Source: Aristolochia californica (taxonomy: Eukaryota > Streptophyta > Magnoliopsida > Piperales > Aristolochiaceae). Taken from it: DNA of 64,000 nt. The notes beneath the pieces are model-generated. The model was not told where the DNA came from. It made no database searches and saw nothing but the letters and a program-made list of their open reading frames with translations. Where the stretch lies: the NCBI GenBank assembly GCA_029961685.1, contig JARWKL010000006.1:18787276-18851275 (forward strand), given 5' to 3'. Position numbers and translations under genes: made by a program. This document shows positions 38,546-50,600 of the stretch, one piece after another; the stretch's first letter is position 1, and each line of letters starts with the position of its first letter.

Positions 38546-41500
38546 TTTTCCAATGAATGCAAAACCTAATATATAAAAAACTAACAGAGTTTAAAATCCT
38601 TAAAATTTATAGATACTTTTTTGCAATTATCCCTCTCAGCATTTGAACATTTCTATTTCGGATGTTCAATTTTTTTTTAAATCAAAACCTGAGTTTTCTC
38701 TCCCCCATTTTTCTTGTAAACAAAAAAATAAGGAAAATAGAACACAACAAAAAGAAAATTTTAGAGTTTATGTACGCAAAAAAATTGAAAGCTATAATAA
38801 ATTTAAGTAAATAAAATTATTTCACGCACTAAAAATGAACACCAAAATTTTGTTATCCATGTTTGGGAAATTCCAGTAGTACAACCCCTAATAGCTTGGT
38901 GGAATTTTATAAGAAAAAAATTCCAATTGATACTTACATGTTTTAAATGTGGTGGATTTGCATGCCCGAAACATGTTTAAGATGCAAATGACCTAATGAT
39001 CCAATATTTTCAAGGAGAATAAAAAATTTAATTCTCAAGTTAACGTGCAGAGGGATATTTACATGAGCGAAACAACCCACTTTTTGCCTTTTTTTACAGA
39101 AAGCGGACCGAACAATCATAGTTCAGTGTAAAGGTTTTTATCGATTAATGATGTGTAACAGCTATAATTTTTGTTAGATATGACTTATGGTTTGGGAGTC
39201 AACACTCAGTCCCCCTTTTCCGATGATAGCAAAACCTAATATGTAAAACACTAAAAGAGTTTAAAATCCTTTAAAATCATATATACTTTGAGGAATTATC
39301 TCTATCAGAATTTTTGCATTTCCTTTTTGGATGTTCAATTTTTTTTTCAAATCCAAACATGAGTTTTCTCTCTCCAATTTTTCTCGTAAACAAAAACATA
39401 AGGCAAATAGATCACAAAAAAATAAAAAATTTAGATTTTATCTATGCAAAAAATTGAAAACTATAATAAATGCAAGTGAAGAAAATTATTTCTCGCACTA
39501 AAAATGAACACCAAAGTTTTGTTATCCATGTTTGGAAATTCCGCAAGTACAACCCGTAATAGCTTGGTGGAATTTTATAAGAAAGAGATTTCTAATTGAT
39601 CCAAACATGTTTTCAATGTGGTGGATATGCATGCCTGAATCATGTTGAAGAAGCAAATGACCTAATGATGCAAAAATTTAAAGGAGAACAAAAAATTAAA
39701 TTCTCAAGTAAACGAATGGTGGGATATTTACCTGAGCCAACCTACCCATTTTTTGCCTATTTGCCAAAAAGTGGACCTAACTAGCATCATTCTGTGTAAA
39801 TGTTTTGATCGATTAATAATGTGTAACAGCTATAATTTTTATTAGAAATGACTCATGGTTTTGGAATCTAAACTCAGTTAAAAGTACATTGCCCCCACTA
39901 TTCCAATAATTGCAAAACCTAATATATAAAAAACTAAAAGAGTTTACAATTTTTAAAAATCGCAGATACTTTTTGGAATTATCACTCTCACATTTGTGTA
40001 TTTCCATTTTGGATGTTCAAATTTTTTTAAATCCAAACTTGAGTTTTCACTCTCCCTTTTTTCTCCTAAACAAAAAGATAAGGCAAATAGATCACAACAA
40101 AATGAAAATTTTAGAGTTTTTGTTTGCAAAAAATTAAAAACTGTAACAAATGTATGTGAAGAAAACTATTTCACGCACAAAAAATGAACACCAAAGTTTT
40201 GTTATCCATGTTTGGGAAATTCCACTAGTACAACCTCAAGTAGCTTGGTGGAATTTTATAACAAAGAGATTTCTAATTGATCCTAACATGTTTTATATGT
40301 TGTGGATTGCATTCTTGAAACATGTTGAAGATGCAAATGACCTAATGATTAAAAAATTTCAATCAGTAGAAAAAATTAAATTCTCAAGTTAACGTGTAGT
40401 GGGATATTTACCAGAGCCAAACAACCCACTTTTTGCCTATTTTACCAAAAGTGGACCTAACAATCATAGATCACCGTAAATGTTTTGATCGATTAATGAT
40501 GTGTAACGTCTATAATTTTTGTTAGAAATGATTTATGGTTTGGGAGTCAACACTCAACTAAAAAAGCCTCCCACCCTTTGTTGATGATTGCAAAACCTAA
40601 TATAGAAAAAACTAAAAGAGTTTACAATCCTTAAAAATCACAGATACTTTTTTGAATTATGTCTCTCAGCATTTGGGTATTTCCATTTTGGATGATCAAT
40701 TTTTTTTTCAAAATCCAAACTTGAGTTTTCACTCTCCCATTTTTCTCAAAAAACAAAAAGATAAGGCAAATAGATCACAACAAAAAGAAAATTTTAAAGT
40801 ATATGTATGCAAAAATTGAAAACTATAATAAACATAAGTGAAAAAAATTATTTCAGGCATTAAAAATGAACACCAAAGTATTGATATCCATGTTTGGGAA
40901 TTCCACTAGTACAACCCCAAATAGCTTGGTGGAATTTTATAAGAAAGAGATTTCTAATTGATCCTAACATTTTTTAAATATGGTGGATATGCTTGCTTGA
41001 AACATGTTGAAGATGCAAATGACCTAATGATCCAAAAGATTCAAGGAGTAGAAAAAAATTAAATTCTCAAGTTAACGTGTGGTGGGATATTTACTGGAGC
41101 TAAACAACCAACTTTTTACCTATTTTAAAAAAAGTGGACCTAACAATCATTGATCATCGTTAATGTTTTGATCAATTAATGATGTGTAACGGCTATAATT
41201 TTTGTTGGAAATGACTTATGGTTTGGGAGTCAACACTCAGTTAAAAATGCCTCACCCTCCTTTTTCCGAAGAATGCAAAACCTAATATATAAAAACTAAA
41301 AGAGTTTAAAATCCTTAAAAATCATAGATACTTTTATGAATTATGTCTCACAGCATTTTTGCATTTCCATTTTGGATGTTCAATTGTTTTCCAAATCCAA
41401 ACTTGATTTTTCTCTCCCCTATTTTTCTCGTTAACAAAACAATAACGCAAATAGATCATAACAAAATAAAAAATTTAGATATTATGTATGCAAAATTTTA

Positions 41501-42164
41501 AAATAATAATCAATATAAGTGAAGAAAATTATTTCACGCACTAAAAATGAACACCAAAGTTTTGTTATCCTTGGTTGGGAAATTCCATTTGTACAATCCC
41601 TAATAGCTTGGTGGAATTTTATTAGAAAGAGATTTCTAATTGATCCTAACATGTTTTAAATGTGGTGGATAGGCTTGCCTGAAGCATGTTGAAGATGCAA
41701 ATGACCTAATGATCTAAAAATTTAAAGGAGTAGAAAAAATTAAATTTTCAAGTTAATGTGTGGTGGGATATTTATAAGATCCAAAGAACCCACTTTTTGC
41801 CTATTATACAAAAAATGGACCTAACAATCATAGATCATCGTAAATGTTTTGATAGATTAAAGATGTGTAACGGTGATAATTTTTTTTAGAAATGACTCAT
41901 TGTTTGGGAGTCAACACTCAGTTAAAAATGCCTCGCTCACCCTTTTCCGATGATTGCAAAACCTAATATATAAAAAACTAAAAGAGTTTACAATCCTTAA
42001 AAGTCGCAAATACATTTTGGAATTATCTGTCACATAATTTTTGCATTTCTATTTTGGATGTTCAATTTTCTTTTAAATCCAAACTCTAGTTTTCACTCTC
42101 CCATTTTTTTCGTAAACAAAAAATAAGGTAAATTGATCACTACAAAATGAAAATTTTAGAGTTT

Positions 42165-42260
42165 ATGTATGCAAAAAAATTACAATCAGTTAAAAATGAC
42201 TCACCCGTGCCCCCCCTCCCCCAAAGTCTTTTGTAATTATCTCTCTTAGCATTTGTGCAT
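42165..42260 (+). repeat. Rearranged unit at the domain II/III border
   Basis: GTATGCAAAAAAATTA, from the middle of a unit, is followed near 42181 by CAATCAGTTAAAAATG, the start of a unit, so about 400 bp are missing. After a C-rich tract a second deletion leads directly to TTTTGTAATTATCTCTCTTA, skipping about 70 bp. Units before this point have domain II markers and units after it have domain III markers. Confidence 0.8.
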
Positions 42261-43226
42261 ATCCATTTTGGATGTGCAATTTTTTTTCAAATCTAAACTC
42301 GAGTTTTCACGCTCTCATTTTTCTCGTAAACAAAAACATAAGGAAAATAGATCACAATAAAATGAAAATTTTAGAAGTAATGTATGCAAAAAATGGAAAA
42401 CTATAATAAATGTAGGTGAAGAAAATTATTTCACACACAAAAAATGAACACCAAAGTTTTGTTATCCATGTTTGGGAAATTCCACTTGTACAAACCCTAA
42501 TAGCTGAGTGGAATTTTATAAGAAAGATATTTCTAATTGATTCTTACATGTTTAAACGTGGTGGATATGCATGCCTGAAAGATGTTGATGAAGCAAAATG
42601 ACCTAATGATCCAAAAATTTCAAGCAGTAGAAAAAATTAAGTTCTCAAGTTAATGTGCGGTGGGATAATTACTAGAACAAAACAACCCACTTTTTGTTTA
42701 CTTTACAAAAAGCGGACCTAAAAATTATAGATCGTCGTAAATGTTTTGATCGATTAATGATGTGAAATGGCTATAATGTTTGTCAAAAATAACTTATGGT
42801 TTGGGAGTCAACACTCAGTTAAAAATCCCTCGCCCCCCTCTTCAGATTATTGCAAAATCCAATATATAAAAAACTAAAAGAGTATAAAATCCTTAATAAT
42901 CATAGAAAATTTTTGGAATTATCTCTCTCAATATTTTTGCATTTCATATTTGGATGTTCAATTTTCTTTCAAACCAAAACTTGAGTTTTTACTCTCCCAT
43001 TTTTCTTGTAAACAAAACGAAAAGGCAAATAAATCACAAAAAAATGAAAATTTTAAAGTTTATGTTTGCAAAAAATTTAAAACTATAATAAATGTAAGTG
43101 AAGAAAATTATTTCAAGCACTAAAAATGAACACCAAAGTTTTGTTAACCTTGTTAGGGAAATTCCACTAGTACAACCCCAAATAGCTTGGAGGAATTTTA
43201 TGAGAAAGAGATTTCTAATTGATCCT

Positions 43227-43269
43227 AACATGTTTTAAATGTGGTGGATATGCATGCCTGAAACATGTT
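43227..43269. repeat. Conserved 9-bp inverted repeat, long-spacer form
   Basis: AACATGTTT at 43227-43235 pairs exactly with AAACATGTT at 43261-43269 across a 25-base spacer, which contains the palindromic words ATGCAT and GCATGC. This is the domain II/III form. The three extra bases relative to domain I fall inside the spacer and leave both arms unchanged. The arms recur in most units, with scattered point changes. Confidence 0.75.
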
Positions 43270-44150
43270 GAAGATGCAAATGACCTAATGATCCAAAAAT
43301 TTCGAGTAGAAAAAATTAAATTCTCAAGTTAACGTGCGGTGGGATATTTACCAAAGGCAAACAACCCATTTTTTGCCTATTTTACAAAACGCGAACCTAA
43401 CAATCATAGATCATCTAAATGTTTTTATCAATTAATGATGTGTAACGACTATCATTTTTTTTAGAAATGACTCATGGTTTGGGAATCAACACTCGATTAT
43501 AAATGCCTCGCCCATCCTCTTCCGATGATTGCAAAACCCAATATTTAAAAAACTAAAAGAGTTTACAATCCTTAAACATCACAGATACTTTTTGGAATTC
43601 TCTCTCTCATTATTTGTCCATTTCCATTTCGGATGTTCAATTTTTTTTCAAATCCAAACTTGAGTTTTCACTCTTCCATTTTTCTTGTAAACAAAAAGAT
43701 AGGCAAAAAGACCACAACAAAATGAAAATTTTAGACTTTATGTATGCAAAAAATTGAAAACTACAATAAATGTAAGTGAAGAATATTATTTCACGCACTA
43801 AAAATGTACACCAAAGATTTTGTATCCATGTTTGGGAAATTCCACTTGTACAACCCATACTAGCTTTGTGGAATTTTATAAGAAAGAGATTTTTAATTGA
43901 TCCTAACATATTTTAAATGTGGTGGATATGCATGCCTAAAACATGTTGAAGATGTAAATGACCTAATGATGCAAAAATTTGAAGGGGTAGAAAAAATTAA
44001 ATTCTCAAGTTAACGTGTGGTGGGAAATTTACCTGAGCCAAACACCCCACTTTTTGCCTATTTTACAAAAAGCGGACCTAACAATCATAGATCATCGTAA
44101 ATGTTTTGATCAATTAATGATGTGCAATGGCTATAATTTTTGTTAGAAAT

Positions 44151-44190
44151 GACTTATGGTTTTGTAATGGCCCCTGCCCACCCGCTTCTG
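44151..44190 (+). repeat. Unit start with anchor deleted
   Basis: GACTTATGGTTTTGTAATGG is followed by CCCCTGCCCACC. The GTCAACACTCAGTTAAAA word is missing although the rest of the unit has the normal spacing. Confidence 0.75.
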
Positions 44191-47100
44191 ATGATTACGA
44201 AACCCAATATATAAAAAAGTAAAAGAGTTTACAGTGCTTAAAAATCACAAATACTTTTTGGAATTACCGCTCTCAGCATTTGTGCATTTCCATTTTGGAT
44301 GTTCAATTTTTTTTCAAATCCAAACTTGAGTTTTCACTCTCCCATTTTCTCATAAACAAAAAGATAAGTAAGGCAAATAGGTCACAACAAAATGAAAATT
44401 TAAGAGTTTATGTATGCAAAATATTGAAAACTATAATAAATGTAAGTAAAGAAAATTATTTCACACACTAAAAATGAACACCAAGGGTTTCTTATCCATG
44501 TTTGGGACATTCTACTAGTACAACCCTTAATATCTTGGTGGTGGAATTTTATAAGAAAGAGATTTCTAATTGTTCCTAAGAAGTTTTGAATGTGGTTGAT
44601 ATGCATACCTGAAACATGTTGAAGATGCAAATGACCTAATGACCCAAAAATTTCGAGTAGAAAAAATCAAATTCTCAAATTAACGTGCGGTGGGATATTT
44701 ACAAGAGCCAAACAATTCAGTTTTTGCCTATTTTAAAAAACGCGGACCTAACAATCTTAAATCATTGTAAATGTTTTGATCGATTAATGATGTGTAACGG
44801 CCATAATTTTTGTTAGAAAAGACTTATGGTTTGGGACTTAACAACCCTCATTTAAAAATGCCTCACCCCCCTCTTCCGATGATTGCAAAACGCAATATAT
44901 AAAAAACTAAAATAATTTAAAATCCATAAAAATCACCGATACTTTTTGGAATTATCTCTCTCAGAATTTGTCCATTTCCATTTTAAACTTTTATTTTTTT
45001 TTCAAATCCATACTTGAGTTTTCACTCTCCCATTTTTCTCGTAAACAAAAAGATAAGGCAAATAGATCACAACAAAATGAAAATTTTAGAGTTTATGTAT
45101 GCAAAAAATTGAAAACTATAATAAATGTAAATGAAGAAAATTATTTCACGCCCTAAAGATGAACACAAAAGGTTTTTTATCCATGTTTGGGAAATTCCAC
45201 TAGTACAACCCCTAATTGCTTGGTGGAATTTATAAGAAAGAGATTTCTAATTGATCCTAACATGTTTTAAATGTGGTGGATATGCATGCCTGAAACATGT
45301 TGAAAATGCAAATAACCTAATGATCCAAAAATTTCAACGATTAGATAAATTAAATTCTCAATTTAACGTGCTGTGGGATATTTACCAGAGCCAAACAACC
45401 CAGTTTTTGCCTATTTTAAAAAATGTGAACCGAACAATCATAGATCATCATAAATGTTTTGATTGACTAATGATGTGTAACGGCTATCATTTTTGTTATA
45501 AATGACTCATGGTTTGGGAGTCAACACTCAGTTAAAAATGCCTCGCTCCCCCTCTTCCGATGATTGCGAAACCCAATATATTAAAAACTAAAAGAGTTTA
45601 CAATCCTTAAAAATCACAGATACTTATTGGAATTATCTCTCTCAGCATTTGTGCTTTTCAATTTTGGATGTTCAATTTTTTTTCAAATCCAAACTTGAGT
45701 TTTCACGCTCCAATTTTTCTCATAAACAAAAAGATAAGGTAAATAGATCACAATAAAACGAAAATAGTTGACTTTATGTATCTAAAAAAATTAAAACTAT
45801 AACAAATGAAAGTGAAATTTTTTATTTCAGGCACTAAAAATGAACACCAAAGTTTTGTTATGCATGTTTGGGAAATTCAACTAGTACAACCCCTAGTAGC
45901 TTGGTGGAATTTTATAAGAAAGAGATTTCTAATTGATCCTAACATGTTTTAAATGTGGAGGACATGCATGCCAGAAATATGTTGATGATGCAAATGACCT
46001 AATTATCCAAAAATTTCAAGGAGTAGAAAAAATTAAATTCTCAAGTTAACGTGCGGTTGGATATTTACGAGAGCCAAACAACCCACTTTTTGCCTATTTT
46101 TCAAAAAACGAACAAAACAATCACAAATCATCGATTAATGATGTGTAACGGCTATAATTTTTCTTAGTAATGACTTACGGTTAGGGAGTCAACACTTAGT
46201 CAAAAATGCCTCGCCCCCCTTCTTCCGATGATTGCAAAACCCAATATATAAAAAACTAAAAGAGTTTACAATCCTTAAAAATCACAGATACTTTTTGGAA
46301 TTATTTCTCTCAGCATTTGTTCATTTCCATTTTGGATGTTGAATATTTTTTCAAATCAAAACTTGAGTTTTCACTCTCCCATTTTTCTCGTAAACAAAAA
46401 TATAAAGCAAATAGATCACAAAAAAATGAAAATTTTAGAGTTTATGTATACAAAAAATTGAAAAATGTAATAAATTTAAGTGAAAAATATTATTTCACGC
46501 ACTAAAAATGAACACCAAAGTTTTGTTATCGATGTTTGGGAAATTCCACTCGTACAAACCCTAATAGCTTGGTGGAATTTTATAAGAAAGAGATTTCTAA
46601 TTGATCCTAACATGTTTTAAATGTGGTGGATATGCATGCCTAAAACATGTTGTACATGCAAATGACCGAATGATCCAAAAATATCAAGGAGTAGAAAAAA
46701 TTAAATTCTTAAGTTAATGTGCGCTGGGATATTTACCAGAGCCAAACAACCCTCTTTTTGCCTATTTTACAAAAAGCGGACCTAACAATCATAGATCATC
46801 ATAAATGTTTTGATTGATTAATGATGTGTAATGGCTATAACTTTTGTTAGAGATGACTTATGGATTGGTAGTCAACACTCAGTTAAAAATGCCTCCCCCC
46901 CTCTTTCGATGATTGAAAAACCTGATATATAAAAAACTAAAAGAGTTTACAATCCTTAAAAATCATAGATTCTTTTTTGGACTATCTCTCACAGCATTTG
47001 TGCATTTCCATTTTGGATGTAAATTTTTTGTTCAAATCCAAACTTGAGTTTTCACTCTCCCATTTTTCTCATAAACAAAAAGATAAGGCAAATAGATCAC

Positions 47101-47552
47101 AACAAAATGAAACTTTTAGAGTTTATGTATGCAAAAAATTGAAAACTATAACAAATTTAAGTGAAGAAAATTATTTCACGCACTAAAAATGAACACCAAA
47201 ATTTAGTTATCCAGGTTTGGGAAATTCCACAAGTACAAACCCTAATAGCTTGGTGGAATTTTGTAAGAAAGAGATTTCAAATTGAATCTTAACAAGTTTT
47301 AAATGTGGTGGATATGTATGCCTGAAACATGTTGAAGATGCAAATGACCTAATGATCCAAAAATTTCAAGGAGTAGAAAAAATTAAATTCTCAAGTTAAC
47401 GTGCAGTGGGATATTTACCAGAGCCAAACAACGCACTTTTTGCCAATTTTACACAAGGTGGACCTAACAATCATAGATCAACGTAAATGTTTTGATTGAT
47501 TAAGGAAGCGTAAAGGCTATAATTATTGTTAGAAATGACTTATGCTTTGGGA

Positions 47553-49526
47553 GTCAACACTCAGTTAAAAATGCATGATGCTTTGGGAGTCAACACTCAG
47601 TTAAAAATGCCTTGCCCACCCTCTTCTGATCAATGCAAAACCCAATATGTAAAAAACTAAAAGAGTTTATAGTCCTTAAAAATCACAGATACTTTTTGGA
47701 ATTATCTCTACCAGAATTTGTACATTTCCATTTTGGATATTCAAATTCAAATCCAAACTTGACTTTTCACTCTCCCATTTTTCTCGTAAAGAAAAAATAA
47801 AGCAAATAGATCATAACAAAATGAAAATTTTAAAGTTTATGTAAGCAAAAAGTTTAAAACTATAATAATTAAAAGTGAAGAAAATTATTTCACACACTAA
47901 AAATGAACACCAAAGTTTTGTTATCCATGTTTGGGAAATTCCACTAGTACAAACCCTAATAGCTTGGTGGAATTTTATAAGAAAGAGATTTCTAATTGAT
48001 CCTAACATGTTTTAAATGTGGTGGATATGTATGCCTGAAACATGTTGAACATGCAAATGACCGAATGATCCAAAAATATCAAGGAGTAGAACAAATTAAA
48101 TTCTCAAGTTAACGTGCGGTGGGATATTTACCAGAGCCAAACAACCCTCTTTTTGCCTATTTTACAAAAAGCGGACCTAACAATAATAGATCATCATAAT
48201 TTTTTGATCAATTAATGATGTGTAATGGCTGTAATTTTTGTTAGAGATGAATTATGGTTTGTGAGTCAACACTCAGTTAAAAATGCCTTATGCTTTGGGA
48301 GTCAACACTCAGTTAAAAATGCCTTGCCCACCCTCTTCTGATCAATGCAAAACCCAATATATAAAAAACTAAAAGAGTTTACAATCCTTAAAAATCACAG
48401 ATACTTTTTAGAATTATCTCTATCAGCATTTGTACATTTCCATTTTGGATGTTCAAATTCAAATCCAAACTTGACTTTTCACTCTCCCATTTTTCTCGTA
48501 AAGAAAAAATAAAGCAAATAGATCACAAAAAAATGAAAATTTTAAAGTTTATGTATGTAAAAATTTTAAAAATATAATAATTAAAAGTGAAGAAAATTAT
48601 TTCACACACTAAAAATGAACACCAAAGTTTTGTTATCCATGTTTGGGAAATTCCACTAGTACAAATTCTAATAGCTTGGTGGAATTTTATAAGAAAGAGA
48701 TTTCTAATTGATCCTATCATGTTTTAAATGTGGTGGATATGTATGCCTAAAACATGTTGAACATGAAAATGCCCGAATGATCCTAAAATATCAAGGAGTA
48801 AAAAAAATTAAATTCTCAAGTTAACGTGCGATGGGAATACCAGAGCCAAACAACCCTCTTTTTGCCTATTTTACAAAAAGTGGACCTAACAATCATAGAT
48901 CATCATAAATTTTTTGATCGATTAATGATGTGTAATGGCTGTAATTTTTGTTAGAGATGAATTATGGTTTGGGAGTCAACAATCAGTTAAAAATGCCTTA
49001 TGCTTTGGGAGTCAACACTCAGTTAAAAATGCCTTGCCCACCCTCTTCCGATCAATGCAAAACCCAATATATAAAAAACTAAAAGAGTTTACAATCCTTA
49101 AAAATTACAGATACTTTTTGGAATTATCTCTATCAGCATTTGTACATTTCCATTTTGGATGTTCAAATTCAAATCAAAACTTGACTTTTCACTCTCCCAT
49201 TTTTCTCATAAAGAAAAAATAAAGCAAATAGATCCCAATAAAATAAAATTTTTAAAGTTTATGTATGCAAAAAGTTTAAAACTATAATAATTAAAAGTGA
49301 AGAAAATTATTTCACACACTAAAAATGAACACCAAAGTTTTGTTATCCATGTTTGGAAAATTCCACCAGTACAAACCCTAATAGGTTGGTGGAATTTTAT
49401 AAGAAAGAGATTTTTAATTGGTCCTAACATGTTTTAAAAGTGGTGGATATGTTTGCCTGAAACATGTTGAACATGCAAATGACCGAATGATCCAAAAATA
49501 TCAAGGAGTAGAAAAAATTAAATTCT
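47553..49526 (+). repeat. Recent three-copy amplification of a variant unit
   Basis: Three successive units, about 712 and 710 bp apart, are far more alike than other neighbours. Each has a 36-bp duplication of the anchor region, so GTCAACACTCAG or a one-base variant occurs at 47553 and 47589, 48265 and 48301, and 48975 and 49011. All three share CTTCTGATCAATGC or CTTCCGATCAATGC, GTTCAAATTCAAATC or ATTCAAATTCAAATC (a shortened T-run), CTTGACTTTTCACTC, AAAGAAAAAATAAAGCAAAT and AATAATTAAAAGTGAAG. The third copy is cut off at about 49526 by a deletion into the next unit. Confidence 0.9.
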
Positions 49527-49550
49527 CAAGTTAAAAATGGCTCGCCCCCC
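49510..49550 (+). repeat. Deletion junction ending the three-copy amplification
   Basis: CTCAAGTTAA at about 49520-49533 continues as AAATGGCTCGCC. The late-unit AGTTAACGTGCGG site has joined to the AGTTAAAAATG site just after an anchor, through shared AGTTAA. About 165-195 bp are lost. Confidence 0.8.
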
Positions 49551-50529
49551 CCATCGTCCGATGATTGCCAAACCCAATATATAAAAAGCTGAAAGAGTTG
49601 ACAATCCTTTCAAATCACAAATACTTTTTGGAATTACCTCTCTCAGCATTGTGCATTTCAATTTTAGGTGTTCAATTTTTTTTCAAATCCAAACATGAGT
49701 TTTCACTCTCCCATTTTTCTTGATAACAAAAAATCAGGCAAATAGATCACAATAAAATGAAAATTGTAGAGTTTATGTATATAAAAAATTGAAAACTATA
49801 ATAAATGTAAGTGAAGAAAATTATTTCATGGACTAAAAATGAACAACAAAGTTTTGTTATCAAGGTTTCAGAAATTCCACTACTACAACCCCAAATAGCT
49901 TGGTGGAATTTTATAAGAAAGACATTTCTATTTGAATCCTAACTTGTTTTAAATGTGGTGGATATGCATGCATGAAACATGTTGAAGATGCAAATGACCT
50001 AATGATCTAAAAATTTCAAGGAGTAGAAAAAATTAAATTCTCAAATTAACGTGTTGTGGGATAATTACCGGAGCCAAACAACCCACTTTTTGCCTATTTT
50101 ACAAAAAGCGGACCTAACTGTCATAGATCATCGTAAATGTTTTGAATGATTAATGATGTGTAATGGCTATAATTTTTGTTAGAAAGGACTTATGGTTTGG
50201 GAGTCAACACTTTGTTAAAAATGGCTCGCCCCCCTCTTTCGTTGATTGCAAGACCCAATATATAAAAAACTGAAAGAGTTTACATTCCTTAATAATCATA
50301 GATACCTTTTGGAATTATCTCTCTCAGCTTTTTTGCATTTCCATTTTGTATGTTCAATTTTTTTTCAAATCAAAACTTGAGTTTTCTCTCTCCAATGTTT
50401 CTCGTTAACAAAGAGATCAGGCAAATAGATCACAATAAAATGAAAATTGTAGAGTTTATGTATGCAAAAAATTGAAAACTATAATAAATGTAAGTGAAGA
50501 AAATTATTTCAAACACTAAAAATGAACAA

Positions 50530-50600
50530 CAAAGTTTGGTTATCAATGTTATAAGAAAGAGATTGGTGGAATTTTATAAGAAAGTGATTTCTAATTGAGT
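50530..50600 (+). repeat. Local scrambling with short duplication
   Basis: After GTTATCAATGTT the sequence reads ATAAGAAAGAGATT, then GGTGGAATTTTATAAGAAAG. The ATAAGAAAG word occurs twice, and the GGGAAATTCCACTAGTACAA segment is missing. This looks like a small templated jump. Confidence 0.7.

Larger units (their letters stand above)
14227..42180 (+). repeat. Satellite domain II (GTGGTGGATATG type)
   Basis: Unit starts are 14227, 14907, 15528 (anchor partly lost), 16207, 16889, 17573, 18257, 18938, 19619, 20436, 21117, 21788, 22487, 23009, 23688, 24646, 25313, 25725, 26402, 27125, 27803, 28484, 29143, 29824, 30503, 31208, 31738, 32383, 33058, 33733, 34421, 35103, 35787, 36491 (anchor doubled), 37186, 37798, 38477, 39198, 39866, 40546, 41229 and 41910. 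Units carry three extra bases in the inverted-repeat spacer (GTGGTGGATATG). Most keep AAACCTAAT and a T-run directly after the C-tract. A few early units, near 15576 and 16955, already show AAACCCAAT, so that marker is not absolute. Confidence 0.8.

Noticed and set aside
42165..42260. Insertion of foreign DNA at the domain II/III border
   Set aside because: All the sequence around the breakpoint can be assigned to parts of the unit. The irregularity is explained by two deletions.
45251..45466. Frame with CFKCGGYACLKH, resembling a small zinc-binding motif
   Set aside because: The cysteine and histidine spacing is not a standard zinc knuckle. The word arises from the TGTTTTAAATGTGGTGGATATGC region, is missing the same spacing in domain I units, and stops soon after in most copies.
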